This document shows, piece after piece, positions 1 to 9,362 of a DNA stretch of 64,000 bases. The notes under the pieces were generated by a model, which had not been told where the DNA came from, ran no database searches, and worked only from the letters and a program-made list of their open reading frames with translations. The position numbers and the translations under genes are program-made. Positions within the stretch are counted from its first letter, which is position 1. The number at the start of each line of letters is the position of its first letter. Origin of the DNA: Acrasis kona (Eukaryota > Heterolobosea > Eutetramitea > Acrasida > Acrasidae); NCBI GenBank assembly GCA_026419775.2, contig JAOPGA020000904.1, positions 1-64,000 on the forward strand, in the 5' to 3' direction.

Positions 1-818
1 ACTTGTTAGGGTTACTTAGGGTTGCTCTAGCACAGGTAAAAATTGTTGCCAATATATCTTCTTTTCTGGGCGGAAGAAATGGACCTGAGCAATCCTGTGC
101 TACACCGCTATTGCCATCGTCTCAAGAAAGTCAACCAAACAAGTGGAACACACCGTGACCTTAGGAAGATATTCGTTCATAGTTTATAAAATCATTTTGC
201 TAATGTGAACCTGTTCAGAAAAGAGCGGCAATGTTGCTAGGGAATCTGATTCATAAAATTACAATTAATGATCTGAGCACTTGAGTTTGACGTTGTATAT
301 CGCGCACAAGGAGCATGACGAAGTAAAGAAATTAAGAGAGAATAACTAAGTTGTGCATAATCACTTTTGAGAGTGAGACATGTAATATAAGAGGAAATGA
401 TACGATGTAAAAAGGAGAGCAGATTTTTCGCCCCACGATATCTGCATAAATCGCTGCAATAAATAAAAAAACAATTTAGTATGGGCTTATTGTTCGTTTC
501 CATTATGCTTGCATTTGGTCCTATTATCGAAGGAAGTACAAAAATCAATACCACCAAAAACTAAACTTGGATTTATTATTTGAGGGTGCTCTGTGTATTG
601 ACGACACAACGTATTCGATTAAAGTTTTGATACCCAACCAAGTCCCATTATTGCGTCTTTTAGCGCCATTCTTGATTTTTTCGATTTCAGGATTGACCCA
701 AAATTGCAATAAAAAGTTTTAGGGGGTATAGTAACATTTTAAAAATACTTTTATGCAAGCCCTACAAAAGAAGACAAGACGTTGACAAGTTTTAATCGCA
801 CAATCTAGCACTAGAACC
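1..818. other. 5' flank; possible tail of an upstream gene
   Basis: No complete gene is supported. A stop-free plus-strand frame runs from about position 3 to a TGA at 156-158 (51 codons) and could be the last exon of a gene starting outside the window, but I recognise no family in it. Two TTAGGG hexamers near positions 6-23 fall inside that frame. The rest is AT-rich and looks like intergenic or promoter sequence for the channel gene that follows. Confidence 0.3.
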
Positions 819-1922
819 ATGGATGGTGAGGATACACCGAAGAGTAACGTGGATGAGGAAATCTCAATAGAACAGAGTCTAACAAATGATGACGTGTTTT
901 GCTACGTTTGCCAGTGCAACCATCCGAGAGAACATTTTAAACAAAACCATCAAATAACGGACGCCAATGTGGCAGTATTTGGCGATACTTTTGTTAAATT
1001 TGAGAGGGATGAGGGTCGTATGATGGTTTGTGACGCTTCCTATTTTGTAGCATCCAACAGGCATGCCAACCACATTGATAAAAATGATGATGTGAATGAT
1101 GTTAGACAGTTGATGAGATTGATTCTCCTCTCATTCTTATTCATTGTAATAGCTTATATAGTGTTAATCGCATTCGCGGTGGTGTTTGCTGTACCTATTT
1201 GGGTCATCGAATCAGCATATGAGAGGAAAACTATTCTCATGAAATACAATGGTGTTATTCCAGATAATTATGTTTTCACGTGGACATATGGAAACAGCGT
1301 GTATTTTATGATTGTAACTCTCACTACAATTGGTTATGGAGACATTATACCCGTCACTTCAGAAGGCAGGGCATATATGGAAGTATTAGTAATGTTTGGT
1401 TTAGGTTTGACTGGTGCCTTAATAGGTCTAGTTGGAGCAGAGACTGTTCGAAATTCTCAAAATGTGTGTTTTTTGATCATATACTGCGCAAGATATCTAG
1501 TGAACAAGTGTAGAGGAAGAGTTACGGTCCGCATTACTATGCAAGATTTTGAAGACGATTTGAAGGGATTTGAAAAAAAATTGTACTGGATTGTAAACAA
1601 TCAATATCTTCAAACTCTTCTGCTACTTGTATTTGCTTGGGCATACATACTGATCGGTGGTGCAGTTTTATCTCGCGTCGAAGGCTATGACTGGAGCGAG
1701 TCTCAGTGGATTTGTTTTATAACAATAACTACTATTGGTTATAATCACGCCCCCGTGACCAATGACGGCAAGATATTGTTTTGTTTCTATTCATTGGGTG
1801 GGCTTGGTATACTCGCCTCGTTCTTTAGTTTATGCGGAGTCAAGACAATCGACCTTGTTAAAATAATTATAGTAAGGATAAGGTCACTGATTGTGCGCAC
1901 AAAGGTCGTGAAAGTGGGTTGA
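819..1922 (+). CDS. Two-pore-domain potassium channel-like protein
   Basis: Single-exon protein of 367 residues with the layout TM-pore-TM, TM-pore-TM of a tandem-pore (K2P/TPK type) potassium channel. A long acidic N-terminal region with a short Cys/His cluster precedes TM1 at about residues 95-130. The first pore loop carries the canonical selectivity filter TIGYGD at residues 170-175. A cytoplasmic linker is followed by TM3 (about 265-285). The second pore loop reads TIGYNH at residues 305-310, so the usual G-D after TIGY is replaced. The final TM is followed by a basic tail. It would sit in a plasma or vacuolar membrane as a dimer. The altered second filter may change selectivity or conductance. 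No calcium-binding EF-hands are visible, unlike plant TPKs. The family assignment is secure; activity is not. Confidence 0.9.
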   Translation: MDGEDTPKSNVDEEISIEQSLTNDDVFCYVCQCNHPREHFKQNHQITDANVAVFGDTFVKFERDEGRMMVCDASYFVASNRHANHIDKNDDVNDVRQLMRLILLSFLFIVIAYIVLIAFAVVFAVPIWVIESAYERKTILMKYNGVIPDNYVFTWTYGNSVYFMIVTLTTIGYGDIIPVTSEGRAYMEVLVMFGLGLTGALIGLVGAETVRNSQNVCFLIIYCARYLVNKCRGRVTVRITMQDFEDDLKGFEKKLYWIVNNQYLQTLLLLVFAWAYILIGGAVLSRVEGYDWSESQWICFITITTIGYNHAPVTNDGKILFCFYSLGGLGILASFFSLCGVKTIDLVKIIIVRIRSLIVRTKVVKVG

Positions 1923-2413
1923 GATATTTTGGTAATTCATTAATTTGAATATATACTAGTTACCACTGTAAGGCCTCTGGGTCATATAAATAAATAAGTA
2001 TATATTCAAAATTTATATCATTATTATCGTTGAAACGTAACTGATCATATTCATAGCCAACAAGCAATAAAAAACTGTCATGTGCCAAGAAGATCTTTCA
2101 AAGTCTGGTAAAAAATATTGTCTTCGAATACGTGCAATATAGTACTGTCACCTCTCAAATGAAATCCATTTTCCCATGTATTTAGACCACGACGGGATAA
2201 CCGACATTGATGTCGTCTTTTTGCTTGACGTGGAAAATTATTGTTTTTAGGATTAGAAAATAGTTTTAGAAAAATAATATAACACTCAAAAAGATGATCT
2301 CATTTATTCTTCTATTGCTTTACCTCTCCCACTCTCTGATTTATTATGTTGTAAACCAATCTTTTACTTTACAATCGCAACTTTTGTTCTGGTTCAATGA
2401 ATAATTTAAGGTG
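1923..2413. other. Intergenic, no gene seen
   Basis: About 490 bases of AT-rich sequence between the channel and the hydrolase. It contains an AATAAA-like run soon after the channel stop (around 1989) that could serve polyadenylation. I see no tRNA, repeat or long reading frame. Confidence 0.6.
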
Positions 2414-3010
2414 ATGAGCAGTTTTCGTAATATATTAACATTTGGTGATTCCTTAACAAGGGGATATCATTGTGGTGGAAGAAAATATTCTCCTTACTCT
2501 GAGGCATTGCAAACAATGTTAAACAATGAACACAGAGGGTGCCGTATTTATAATGCTGGTAAGAACGGGGAAACATCTCAAGAGATGACATCCAGATTAC
2601 CTTTTGAGTTGCGAAAAAACAAATTTGAAGTCGCCATAATATTAGGTGGCACAAACGATATTGCACATTTTACTGCAATCGATATATTTAGCAACATTAA
2701 ACGTATGCATGAAATTGCTCTTGAGAATGTAAATCACTCTTTGGCTGTAAGTATACCCTGCTCCTGCAATGAAGAAACAAAATCAGCAGGCCTGAGAAAG
2801 ACAAAACAAGATGTCAACAACATGTTAAAGGAATATGCCTCTGGAAACGAGAGGATACAATTTGTGGACCTCTTCAACGACCTGCATGTCAAGAACTTCA
2901 AAGGAATGGAATACGATATCTGGGATGATCAGATACACCTCACATCTGCTGGATATAATAGAATGGCGGAGATGATATGGCCAAAGTTAGTAGCTGTTCT
3001 AGACGGATAA
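2414..3010 (+). CDS. SGNH/GDSL-type hydrolase
   Basis: Protein of 198 residues that fills one SGNH-hydrolase domain, the family of esterases, lipases and acyl-hydrolases with a flavodoxin-like fold. Block I is FGDSLTRG near the N-terminus, with the nucleophile serine. Block II has the oxyanion glycine in the NAGKNGETS stretch. Block III is GGTNDI with the oxyanion asparagine. Block V is DQIHLT near the C-terminus with the catalytic Asp and His. All four catalytic positions are therefore present. There is no signal peptide or membrane segment, so it is probably cytosolic. The ATG at 2414 is used because the codon in front of it is GTG. The substrate cannot be told from sequence. Confidence 0.9.
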   Translation: MSSFRNILTFGDSLTRGYHCGGRKYSPYSEALQTMLNNEHRGCRIYNAGKNGETSQEMTSRLPFELRKNKFEVAIILGGTNDIAHFTAIDIFSNIKRMHEIALENVNHSLAVSIPCSCNEETKSAGLRKTKQDVNNMLKEYASGNERIQFVDLFNDLHVKNFKGMEYDIWDDQIHLTSAGYNRMAEMIWPKLVAVLDG

Positions 3011-3143
3011 GCAGCAACTTGAAAATAACGAGACGTGTACAATCATCCGTATCCGATTGATCGGCCAATTAGATGAGCCCGTGGAACACGCACATTCATT
3101 TTTGCAAACAAGAATAAAAGACAATTATTATAACATTATGCTT

Positions 3144-5355
3144 TTAATCAGCAAATGCAGAACTTTTTACAAGATTTTTAAAAGTAGAGCCTGACACAAT
3201 GCTGTTTGTGACCTTCTCTTGAATGACATCAAACAGCTCCAATTGTCCTGAACCATTCAAAATAGAATCCAACTCAACATCAACCGGAACCTTTAACCTA
3301 CGGGGTGCAGTCTTCAGAAGGTATTTATCTAAGAATGTAAGAATTCAATATAAATTGTTCGCATACCTATTATTTGGTTCATTTTGACCATACGTTCTTC
3401 AAAGTTCATGTTCCTGTATTCGGACAGATCCTCCAAAAAGTCTAAGCTTCTAGAATCTCTTGTTTTCTGGCAGAAAGATTTCATGGTCTGTCTCTTTCGT
3501 GAAGAACTCATTGCTCTATCAAATAATTCTCTGTAAACTTCCATCGGCACACCATCTTCAGAACACTCCTGTGAACATTTTCTTGCAATGATGACGTTGG
3601 CTACAAAATTCAAATGAAAGGAGTTGGGATGTTACTTACCTTGTACAAGTTCATCTGACACAAAGCAACTATAATGAGAACATAACAATGTGACGGGTAC
3701 AGTTTTTAGAGGCGTAGTTATCATTGCTTCAAGAGAGGTTGAGTTGACGGAACTTGATTTGATGTCGGATAGATCCACACCCTTTAGAATGGTTATAATG
3801 TTCATCACATCAAACACTTCCTCCTTAGATAGTTTGAACTCTTTGAAAAATGCATCATTGGCATGGTTGATTGTACCGTCATTATGGATTGTTACCACAA
3901 AATCGGGAATGGCATTCATGATGGCTGTCATTCTTTGCTCTTGTACTGCTGTTCTCTCTAAAACTTGTTTTGTTTGTAGTTGAGATGAATCAAGAGATTC
4001 TAACATTAAATTAACGCATTGCGACATGGCTCCAATTTCGTCGCCAGTGTCCTCGTTACCAACATGTTGACTAAAGTCACCTGTTTTTGTAACAACTTCC
4101 ACATCCTTTTTTAACTTTAAAATTGGACTCACAACAACAAGATGAACAATAAGTTGAACAATAACAGCAAGAACAAAAACTGTTCCTAACAAGACACCCA
4201 AAGCAATACCAAGAGAAGTCATCCCTAGTTTAAGAACTGATCTACTCACATCAACAGACAATATAATAGAAGGCACGCCGTACCAGTCCTCAATAGCAGC
4301 AAATGTTTGCATTCTAGCTTCGGATATTTTTGAAGACAATCCAACCCTCCTACAAATCCTACCCTCCGTGAAATCCTGGTCAATTAATTTTACAGGCGTA
4401 GCACCATCTGTCTGCCATTGCTGGTCGTTGGAAGGAACGGTATGCTTTATTGATTGAACCAAATTTTCATATCGGTTAGTAAAGTCAATTTGACTGCCAG
4501 GACCAGAGAATATATTAAAGTGAAGACATACTAACGCAATGTCAGCATATGTTTGTAATACATTAACATCTTGAAATTGTATATGAAACCCAACACCTAA
4601 TGGAGGCCCACTTAGGTCTGTACGTAGAATAGGTGCGGCTGTTATTAGTAATAACCTTCCGTTATAATTTCCATATCCAATGGTAGAATTGGTTAGATTA
4701 TTAATAATCTTTTGTATCATTGACTGTGTAATGTTTGTTATCTCCACTGGTGTTGGTATTCTACTCTGATTTCTGGGTAATGAGTAGTCATAACCCACAG
4801 AGAAGACAACTGAACCATTTAAATATAGGTATGACTTTGAATGTGTTATTCGTTTAGAGTGTTTAAACTTACAACGAATGAAAGATCTAGATTTTTGCAT
4901 TGAAAATACCCAAAATTGTTGTTCACAAAATCTGTAATGTCTTCATTTGTTTTACTATCGTTCAGTAGTCCTTCCATTAATGTATAGCTTCCGTCCCAAG
5001 CCACATTGTTGTACAATAGCCTACTCAACCCATTGAATTGGTATCCTACTGCTGAAATGGTGTTCGAGAGATAACCACGAGCGTTTGTAGCCTCCAGGTT
5101 TAAAAAAGTATACGGAAAGATTCCAAGCAGTACTGCCAGGAATGTAAAGCATAAGATGATGAAGAGAAGTAAAAGAACGACCGTTACTTTGAACCTCAAA
5201 GAATTAATTGATATTGCCAAGCTATCTTTCCATCTTGGAATTTCTGTTGTGTTCAATAGTGGTGTTGGTGACGAAGGTGAGGCTGGCGTAATCTCCATTA
5301 ATTTTAAACGCTCGTTAAAAAATGGAATATTTGACGTTGACACATTGTAGACCAT
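3144..5355 (-). CDS. Two-TM receptor with CHASE-like, HAMP, PAS and RGS domains
   Basis: Four exons (4873-5355, 3640-4834, 3367-3600, 3144-3328) with introns of 38, 39 and 38 nt give 698 residues. A short cytoplasmic N-terminus leads to TM1 (about residues 57-80), then an extracellular domain of some 285 residues resembling CHASE4-type sensors, then TM2 (about 367-397). A HAMP-like linker (about 395-450) and a PAS domain (about 465-555) follow. The last two exons encode an RGS domain: helices around FLEDLSEYR and IIDKYLLKTAP, then FDVIQEKV and an F-x-NL ending. RGS domains accelerate GTP hydrolysis by G-alpha, so the predicted job is ligand-tuned shut-off of heterotrimeric G-protein signalling. 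No histidine kinase, cyclase or kinase domain is present. All exon joins keep frame and restore conserved text. Confidence 0.85.
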
Positions 5356-5761
5356 AAAAGTCTGTCATAAACCCCCCAATCCACCAATCGAACTGTGGTT
5401 ATGATAGCCTAAACTATAATAATTATACTTGTTTTGTTGAAACTACTGTATGAATGAAGTGGCAGGGTGTCATCATAATTTCTCTGACTACTAGTAGGTT
5501 GGCTTGTAAGCGAGGTGAACATAGTTGAGTAGAAAATCATTTTATAAGATTTTCCCTTCGCAGACCTCATTATGCTCTGATTACTTCGGAGGCATCATGG
5601 GAACTAATTGCTACGTAGAAACATTTCTTTTCCCAAGTGACCACGATCGAACCGTGATAAGCGTGCACAATTAATTGAATGTAAAAGTTACACTGGCAAC
5701 GGGAAGCATGAGGTCAATCTAATCACACAAGAGATTTAAGGTTTGCATTATAATTTAAAAA
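5356..5761. other. Intergenic between receptor and tRNA
   Basis: About 400 bases between the divergent receptor start and the tRNA terminator. The sequence is AT-rich and shows no convincing reading frame or repeat. It probably holds the receptor promoter. Confidence 0.55.
5757..5761 (-). terminator. Pol III T-run terminator of the tRNA-Gly gene
   Basis: Five consecutive T on the minus strand begin immediately after the discriminator base. This is the standard RNA polymerase III stop signal and supports transcription of the tRNA. Confidence 0.75.
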
Positions 5762-5843
5762 TGCATTGACGGGGATTTTCGTACTTATCGAACCCCGGTC
5801 TAGACGATGGCAACGTCCAATTCTACCACTAAACCATCAATGC
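5762..5843 (-). tRNA. trnG(GCC): tRNA-Gly (GCC) with 11-nt insertion in the T-loop
   Basis: Read on the minus strand the gene has a perfect 7-bp acceptor stem (GCATTGA with TCAATGC), discriminator A, a D-arm with AGTGGTA as in eukaryotic tRNA-Gly, a 5-bp anticodon stem with one G-U pair and loop TTGCCAT, giving anticodon GCC. The T-stem CGGGG/CCCCG is perfect, but it closes an 18-nt loop instead of 7. Removing 11 nt (AAGTACGAAAA) leaves TTCGATT, the normal tRNA-Gly T-loop, and a 71-nt tRNA. The insertion interrupts the 3' half of the internal B box. A run of five T directly follows the discriminator, as expected for RNA polymerase III termination. Intact stems argue against a pseudogene. Confidence 0.9.
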
Positions 5844-6050
5844 TTACGAAAAATTAATAGTTCAAAATACAGGGAATAATATTTTTTGTGAATAAAAAAT
5901 GACAAAACCTATTAAGAGGAAGATCAAAACTATACATCATTACTACCATTCAACAAAGCATGTTGGAAATAAAAAGAATTTTAACCATATCCCTTGTGTT
6001 CTTTGGGTTATTTTGTCTTCTTTACAATTCTTTGTTGAGTTCAAAATAGA

Positions 6051-7265
6051 ATGGGAAAGAGGAAGAGGAATAAGGGAGGCGTCGATCACGCGGTAGCACA
6101 ATTCGAAGCCAAACTAACGAGGCCCTGGTGCTTCTATTGCGATAGAGATTTCGATGACGAGAAACTGCTCATGCAACATCAAAAAGCTAGACACTTCAAG
6201 TGCATACACTGTAACAGAAAACTAGGTAGTGCATCTGGGATGGCCACTCACGTGCTACAAGTCCACAAAGAAGTTGTACTAAAGTAAGTCAACACCACCC
6301 AGTGCCCCACTCACACAAACCAGAATACCTGGTGCCAAACAAGGAAGATGTTCCATAGAATTCGAAGTAGAGTTAATTTTTCAAAACAATCCATAACATT
6401 ATAGATTTTCGGAATGGAAGGAATACCGCAGGAATACATTTTACAAAGACAAGCTGCGCTCGAGTTACAAATGAACCAAGAAGCGCAACAAAACGGGGAG
6501 GCCCCTACCAAAAAGCTAAGATCCGCCGAAGAAATTATCACCGCAAACTTACAAAATTCACAATCCCTAAACTCTGCATCATCATCCACAACAGGTCCCA
6601 TATTCGCATTACCGACCATTTACAATCAACCCATCTCCGCTGCGCCCATGCTCACAAAACCACCACCGCCCAATCAACCACCACCGCCCATCACACAACC
6701 ACCGCCACCGCCTCCACCACCAACACAACCACCTCCACCACCTCCAGCCCCCACAACTGCTCCATATCCCTATTTCATGCCGCCGCCACCAGTCATGGGT
6801 GGTCATCCACCAGGTATGTTACCTCCATTCATGCCATCACCACTCGGCATGCCACCACCTCCAGGTATGATTTTTCCACCTCAATTTGGCGGACTCATGA
6901 TTCCTCCACCTCCTTTTGCAAACAGCTCTCCTGTTCCTCCCATGATACAACCAATCATTACGAGATCAAATTCCACATCACCTCCTCCTCCGGTAGTGCC
7001 CATGTCGACGAATGTAACGTCGCCGACTGCCGGCGTAGCTTCTTTTGATAAGGGCGAACCGGAGACGAAATTGATTTTTGAAGATGGGGATGTTTCAATG
7101 GTTAGTCATTTTTTTCATTTTAGTGTTTAATGTTTTTTATAGGAGGAGAAGAGAGCGGATTTGTTGATGTATGCATTACAGACGACGTCGAGCGAACCGG
7201 TGGCACCGGATGTTCCGCCGGTAGAGGAACAATCGGTTCCGATTGATTTGAACAATGAGTGTTGA
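6051..7265 (+). CDS. BuGZ/ZNF207-like zinc-finger spindle protein
   Basis: Four exons (6051-6283, 6324-6366, 6405-7100, 7143-7265) with introns of 40, 38 and 42 nt give 364 residues. The N-terminus carries two C2H2 fingers: WCFYCDRDF with a later QHQKARH, and FKCIHCNRK with HVLQVH. Next comes the family signature [10 protein letters not shown], restored only after splicing. A long Pro-rich, low-complexity middle follows. Near the C-terminus the splice joins IFEDGDVSM to EEKRA, forming a GLEBS-like motif, the Bub3-binding element of BuGZ. In animals BuGZ protects Bub3, helps kinetochore-microtubule attachment and forms condensates through its Pro-rich part. Similarity across all three regions makes the family call good; Bub3 binding is inferred. 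Confidence 0.85.
6655..6960 (+). repeat. Proline-codon-rich low-complexity tract
   Basis: Runs of CCA, CCG and CCT codons within the BuGZ-like gene encode polyproline clusters separated by Thr/Gln and hydrophobic residues. The tract is compositional and not a tandem array of one unit. Such regions drive phase separation in animal BuGZ. Confidence 0.7.
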
Positions 7266-7590
7266 GGATGAACAAGGTCATTAAATGAGTATGTCTACAT
7301 GTTTTTTTTCAATCAATAAAATGTTTTATTTTGAACAATTCATGACGTGAATAAATCTATTGTGAAACCTCCAATATGATTGTTACATATTGCGGCGCCG
7401 TTGTTTTGTGAGTCAGCGTCATTTGTGGTGTTTATATTCTATAAAGGTGCTCAGTTGTCTTCTTGATCTTGTAATATCGAAGACATTAAATTATAAATCT
7501 TCAACCTTTCATCTTGTAATATCACGACTTAATGTACTCTGAAAATAGATCTTAAAATCAGCCAAGGAACGCCGAAATACACAACACATA
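7266..7590. other. Intergenic, no gene seen
   Basis: Separates the BuGZ-like and ankyrin genes. The 13-mer ATCTTGTAATATC occurs twice (near 7467 and 7512), possibly a short regulatory repeat. An AATAAA near 7315 may polyadenylate the upstream gene. Confidence 0.5.
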
Positions 7591-8817
7591 ATGCGATTAA
7601 AACGTTTTTTTAAAAAAAAAAGCCTAGAACAGGATGAGGATCAATACTGCTCTAGAAAAAGAATTAAAAGAGAACACGAAAATAAAACAGATCCGCCTGT
7701 GCCTGCGGAAAATACGAACATTAAAGCGCTTCCAATAGAATTGTGGACAATTATTGTAGAGTTTTATTTGGAAGACCAAGATTTTAATGGTTATCCAACC
7801 AGCGCAGGGCGAGGCCAACGATACCAGAATTTCATTTGTCAATTAAATGTTTTGTACTCGATTAACAAGGAGATGAAGGAAATATATGACATTTTTATTA
7901 ATAAATGTTATCAAAACAATTCGGAACCAGACGCAATAGAACAGATATTTGAAGAAGAAAGAATAGAAGTTATCAGATGTTTTTATAAAAAGTTGAAAGG
8001 GTCTGAACGTCTTCATAAGCTAATGAAATATGGATTTTTAGAAAGAACAGGGTATGATGAAATAATGCAAGTACAGAAAGAAGAAGACAAACTCATCAAC
8101 GAAGTCAAAAGATTGTTAAAAGATGATCAAATTATTGCCAACGAACATAGTAGTTATATCATATCCTGTGCTTGTAAAATTGGATCGACAGATATTGTTC
8201 AATTTCTCATCAACCACAAAAATATTGATCCATCTGTAGTTAAGAACTATGCTATCGGAGAAGCTAGCACGTATGGACATAAAGATGTAGTTGCACTACT
8301 TCTCAATGATTCACGTGTTGATCCATCTGCATCTGATAACTATGCTATCGGAGAAGCTAGTAAGTATGGACACAAAGATGTAGTTGCGCTACTTCTCAAT
8401 GATTCACGTGTTGATCCATCTACATTTGATAACTATGCTATCAGAAAAGCTAGTAGGCATGGACACAAAGATGTTGTTGCACTACTTCTCAATGATTCAC
8501 GTGTTGATCCATCTGCAGTTAAGAACTATGCTATCAAAGAAGCTAGCACGTATGGACATAAAGATGTAGTTGCGCTACTTCTCAATGATTCACGTGTTGA
8601 TCCATCTGCATCTGATAACTATGCTATCAGAGTAGCTACTAAGTATGGACACATACATCTTGTTGATTCACGTGTTGATCCATCTGCAGTTAAGTATGTT
8701 ATCAGAGGAGCTAATAATAATAATAGATTCAAAGATGTAGTCGAGTTATTACTTAATGATCCACGAGTTCAAAGGGAATTGATTTCAAGGCTTTTACCCC
8801 TAAAAAAATTGATCTAA
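7591..8817 (+). CDS. Ankyrin-repeat protein with F-box-like N-terminus
   Basis: Single-exon protein of 408 residues. A basic N-terminal stretch precedes ALPIELWTIIVEFYL, which resembles the first helix of an F-box. A helical middle part leads into ankyrin-type repeats from about residue 195. Four consecutive steps of the repeat have exactly 31 residues, with core YAIxxASxYGHKDVVALLLND and joining phrase SRVDPS. One later repeat has lost five residues (LLLND region). Repeats of this style are common in amoebal proteins. If the F-box is real the protein would pair with Skp1 and present targets bound by the repeats to an SCF ubiquitin ligase; that is inference. Confidence 0.8.
   Translation: MRLKRFFKKKSLEQDEDQYCSRKRIKREHENKTDPPVPAENTNIKALPIELWTIIVEFYLEDQDFNGYPTSAGRGQRYQNFICQLNVLYSINKEMKEIYDIFINKCYQNNSEPDAIEQIFEEERIEVIRCFYKKLKGSERLHKLMKYGFLERTGYDEIMQVQKEEDKLINEVKRLLKDDQIIANEHSSYIISCACKIGSTDIVQFLINHKNIDPSVVKNYAIGEASTYGHKDVVALLLNDSRVDPSASDNYAIGEASKYGHKDVVALLLNDSRVDPSTFDNYAIRKASRHGHKDVVALLLNDSRVDPSAVKNYAIKEASTYGHKDVVALLLNDSRVDPSASDNYAIRVATKYGHIHLVDSRVDPSAVKYVIRGANNNNRFKDVVELLLNDPRVQRELISRLLPLKKLI
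8220..8700 (+). repeat. Near-identical 93-bp tandem repeats encoding ankyrin units
   Basis: The segment GTTGATCCATCTGC starts at 8317, 8410, 8503 and 8596, exactly 93 bp apart; the next copy at 8674 is 78 bp on because of a 15-bp in-frame deletion. Copies differ by few bases, including synonymous sites, which points to recent unequal crossing-over or gene conversion. Confidence 0.9.
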
Positions 8818-9362
8818 AATTTTTCGCATGCGACTGTCAAGAAGCGAAGAAGGACAAATAGGTTCAATAAATTTTTGCTTTTATCACCCCATACGTCATC
8901 GATAAAATCTTACCCCTATGCTGCACCGTCTCTAGAGCTAATGAATTTTCTGCAGCCGCCGATATGGAAATGATATTCCTGAGTTTGTGTTTGATGGTGA
9001 GTTTCTGTTCGTCGAAGAGTTATCACCAAGTTGCTAATATGTTTAGTAATATAAAGTTTTAAATTGCCGTTGTTGTATTGAATTAGTTCATGAGATGGCT
9101 CACGACCATAAAAACTTGTTTGAAATTTATGTGTTTTGTATAAAGTTTTGAACAATCTATTCTTATTGTTTAATGATTAAATGAGAAGAATCCTAGTCAA
9201 ACTCAAAGATGTCTTTTTGTAAACTAAAGAAAATTGAACCTTCAAAAAGAAATTACGTCACATTGCGATGTGTTCAACTGGAATGCTTTGTCACAGGTTT
9301 CTTTCATGTAAACAAAATCAAATGATTTGTGAGTTCAACAAAATAAAAATACAAACAACGAT
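8818..9362. other. Intergenic, no gene accepted
   Basis: About 545 bases between the ankyrin and Rab genes. A 79-codon minus-strand frame (8916-9155) has no recognisable motif and I do not call it. The part next to 9363 is AT-rich and probably the Rab promoter. Confidence 0.5.

Noticed and set aside
6-23. Two TTAGGG hexamers suggesting a telomere
   Set aside because: Only two imperfectly spaced copies, lying in an open reading frame and followed by ordinary sequence; not a telomeric array.
237-557. 106-codon minus-strand frame
   Set aside because: No motif, AT-biased composition and odd residue mix; most likely chance.
5899-6096. 65-codon plus frame ahead of the BuGZ-like gene
   Set aside because: Overlaps the clear start of the zinc-finger gene in another frame and has Lys/His-rich low-complexity text.
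8916-9155. 79-codon minus-strand frame
   Set aside because: No recognisable domain, no splice context and no conservation clue.
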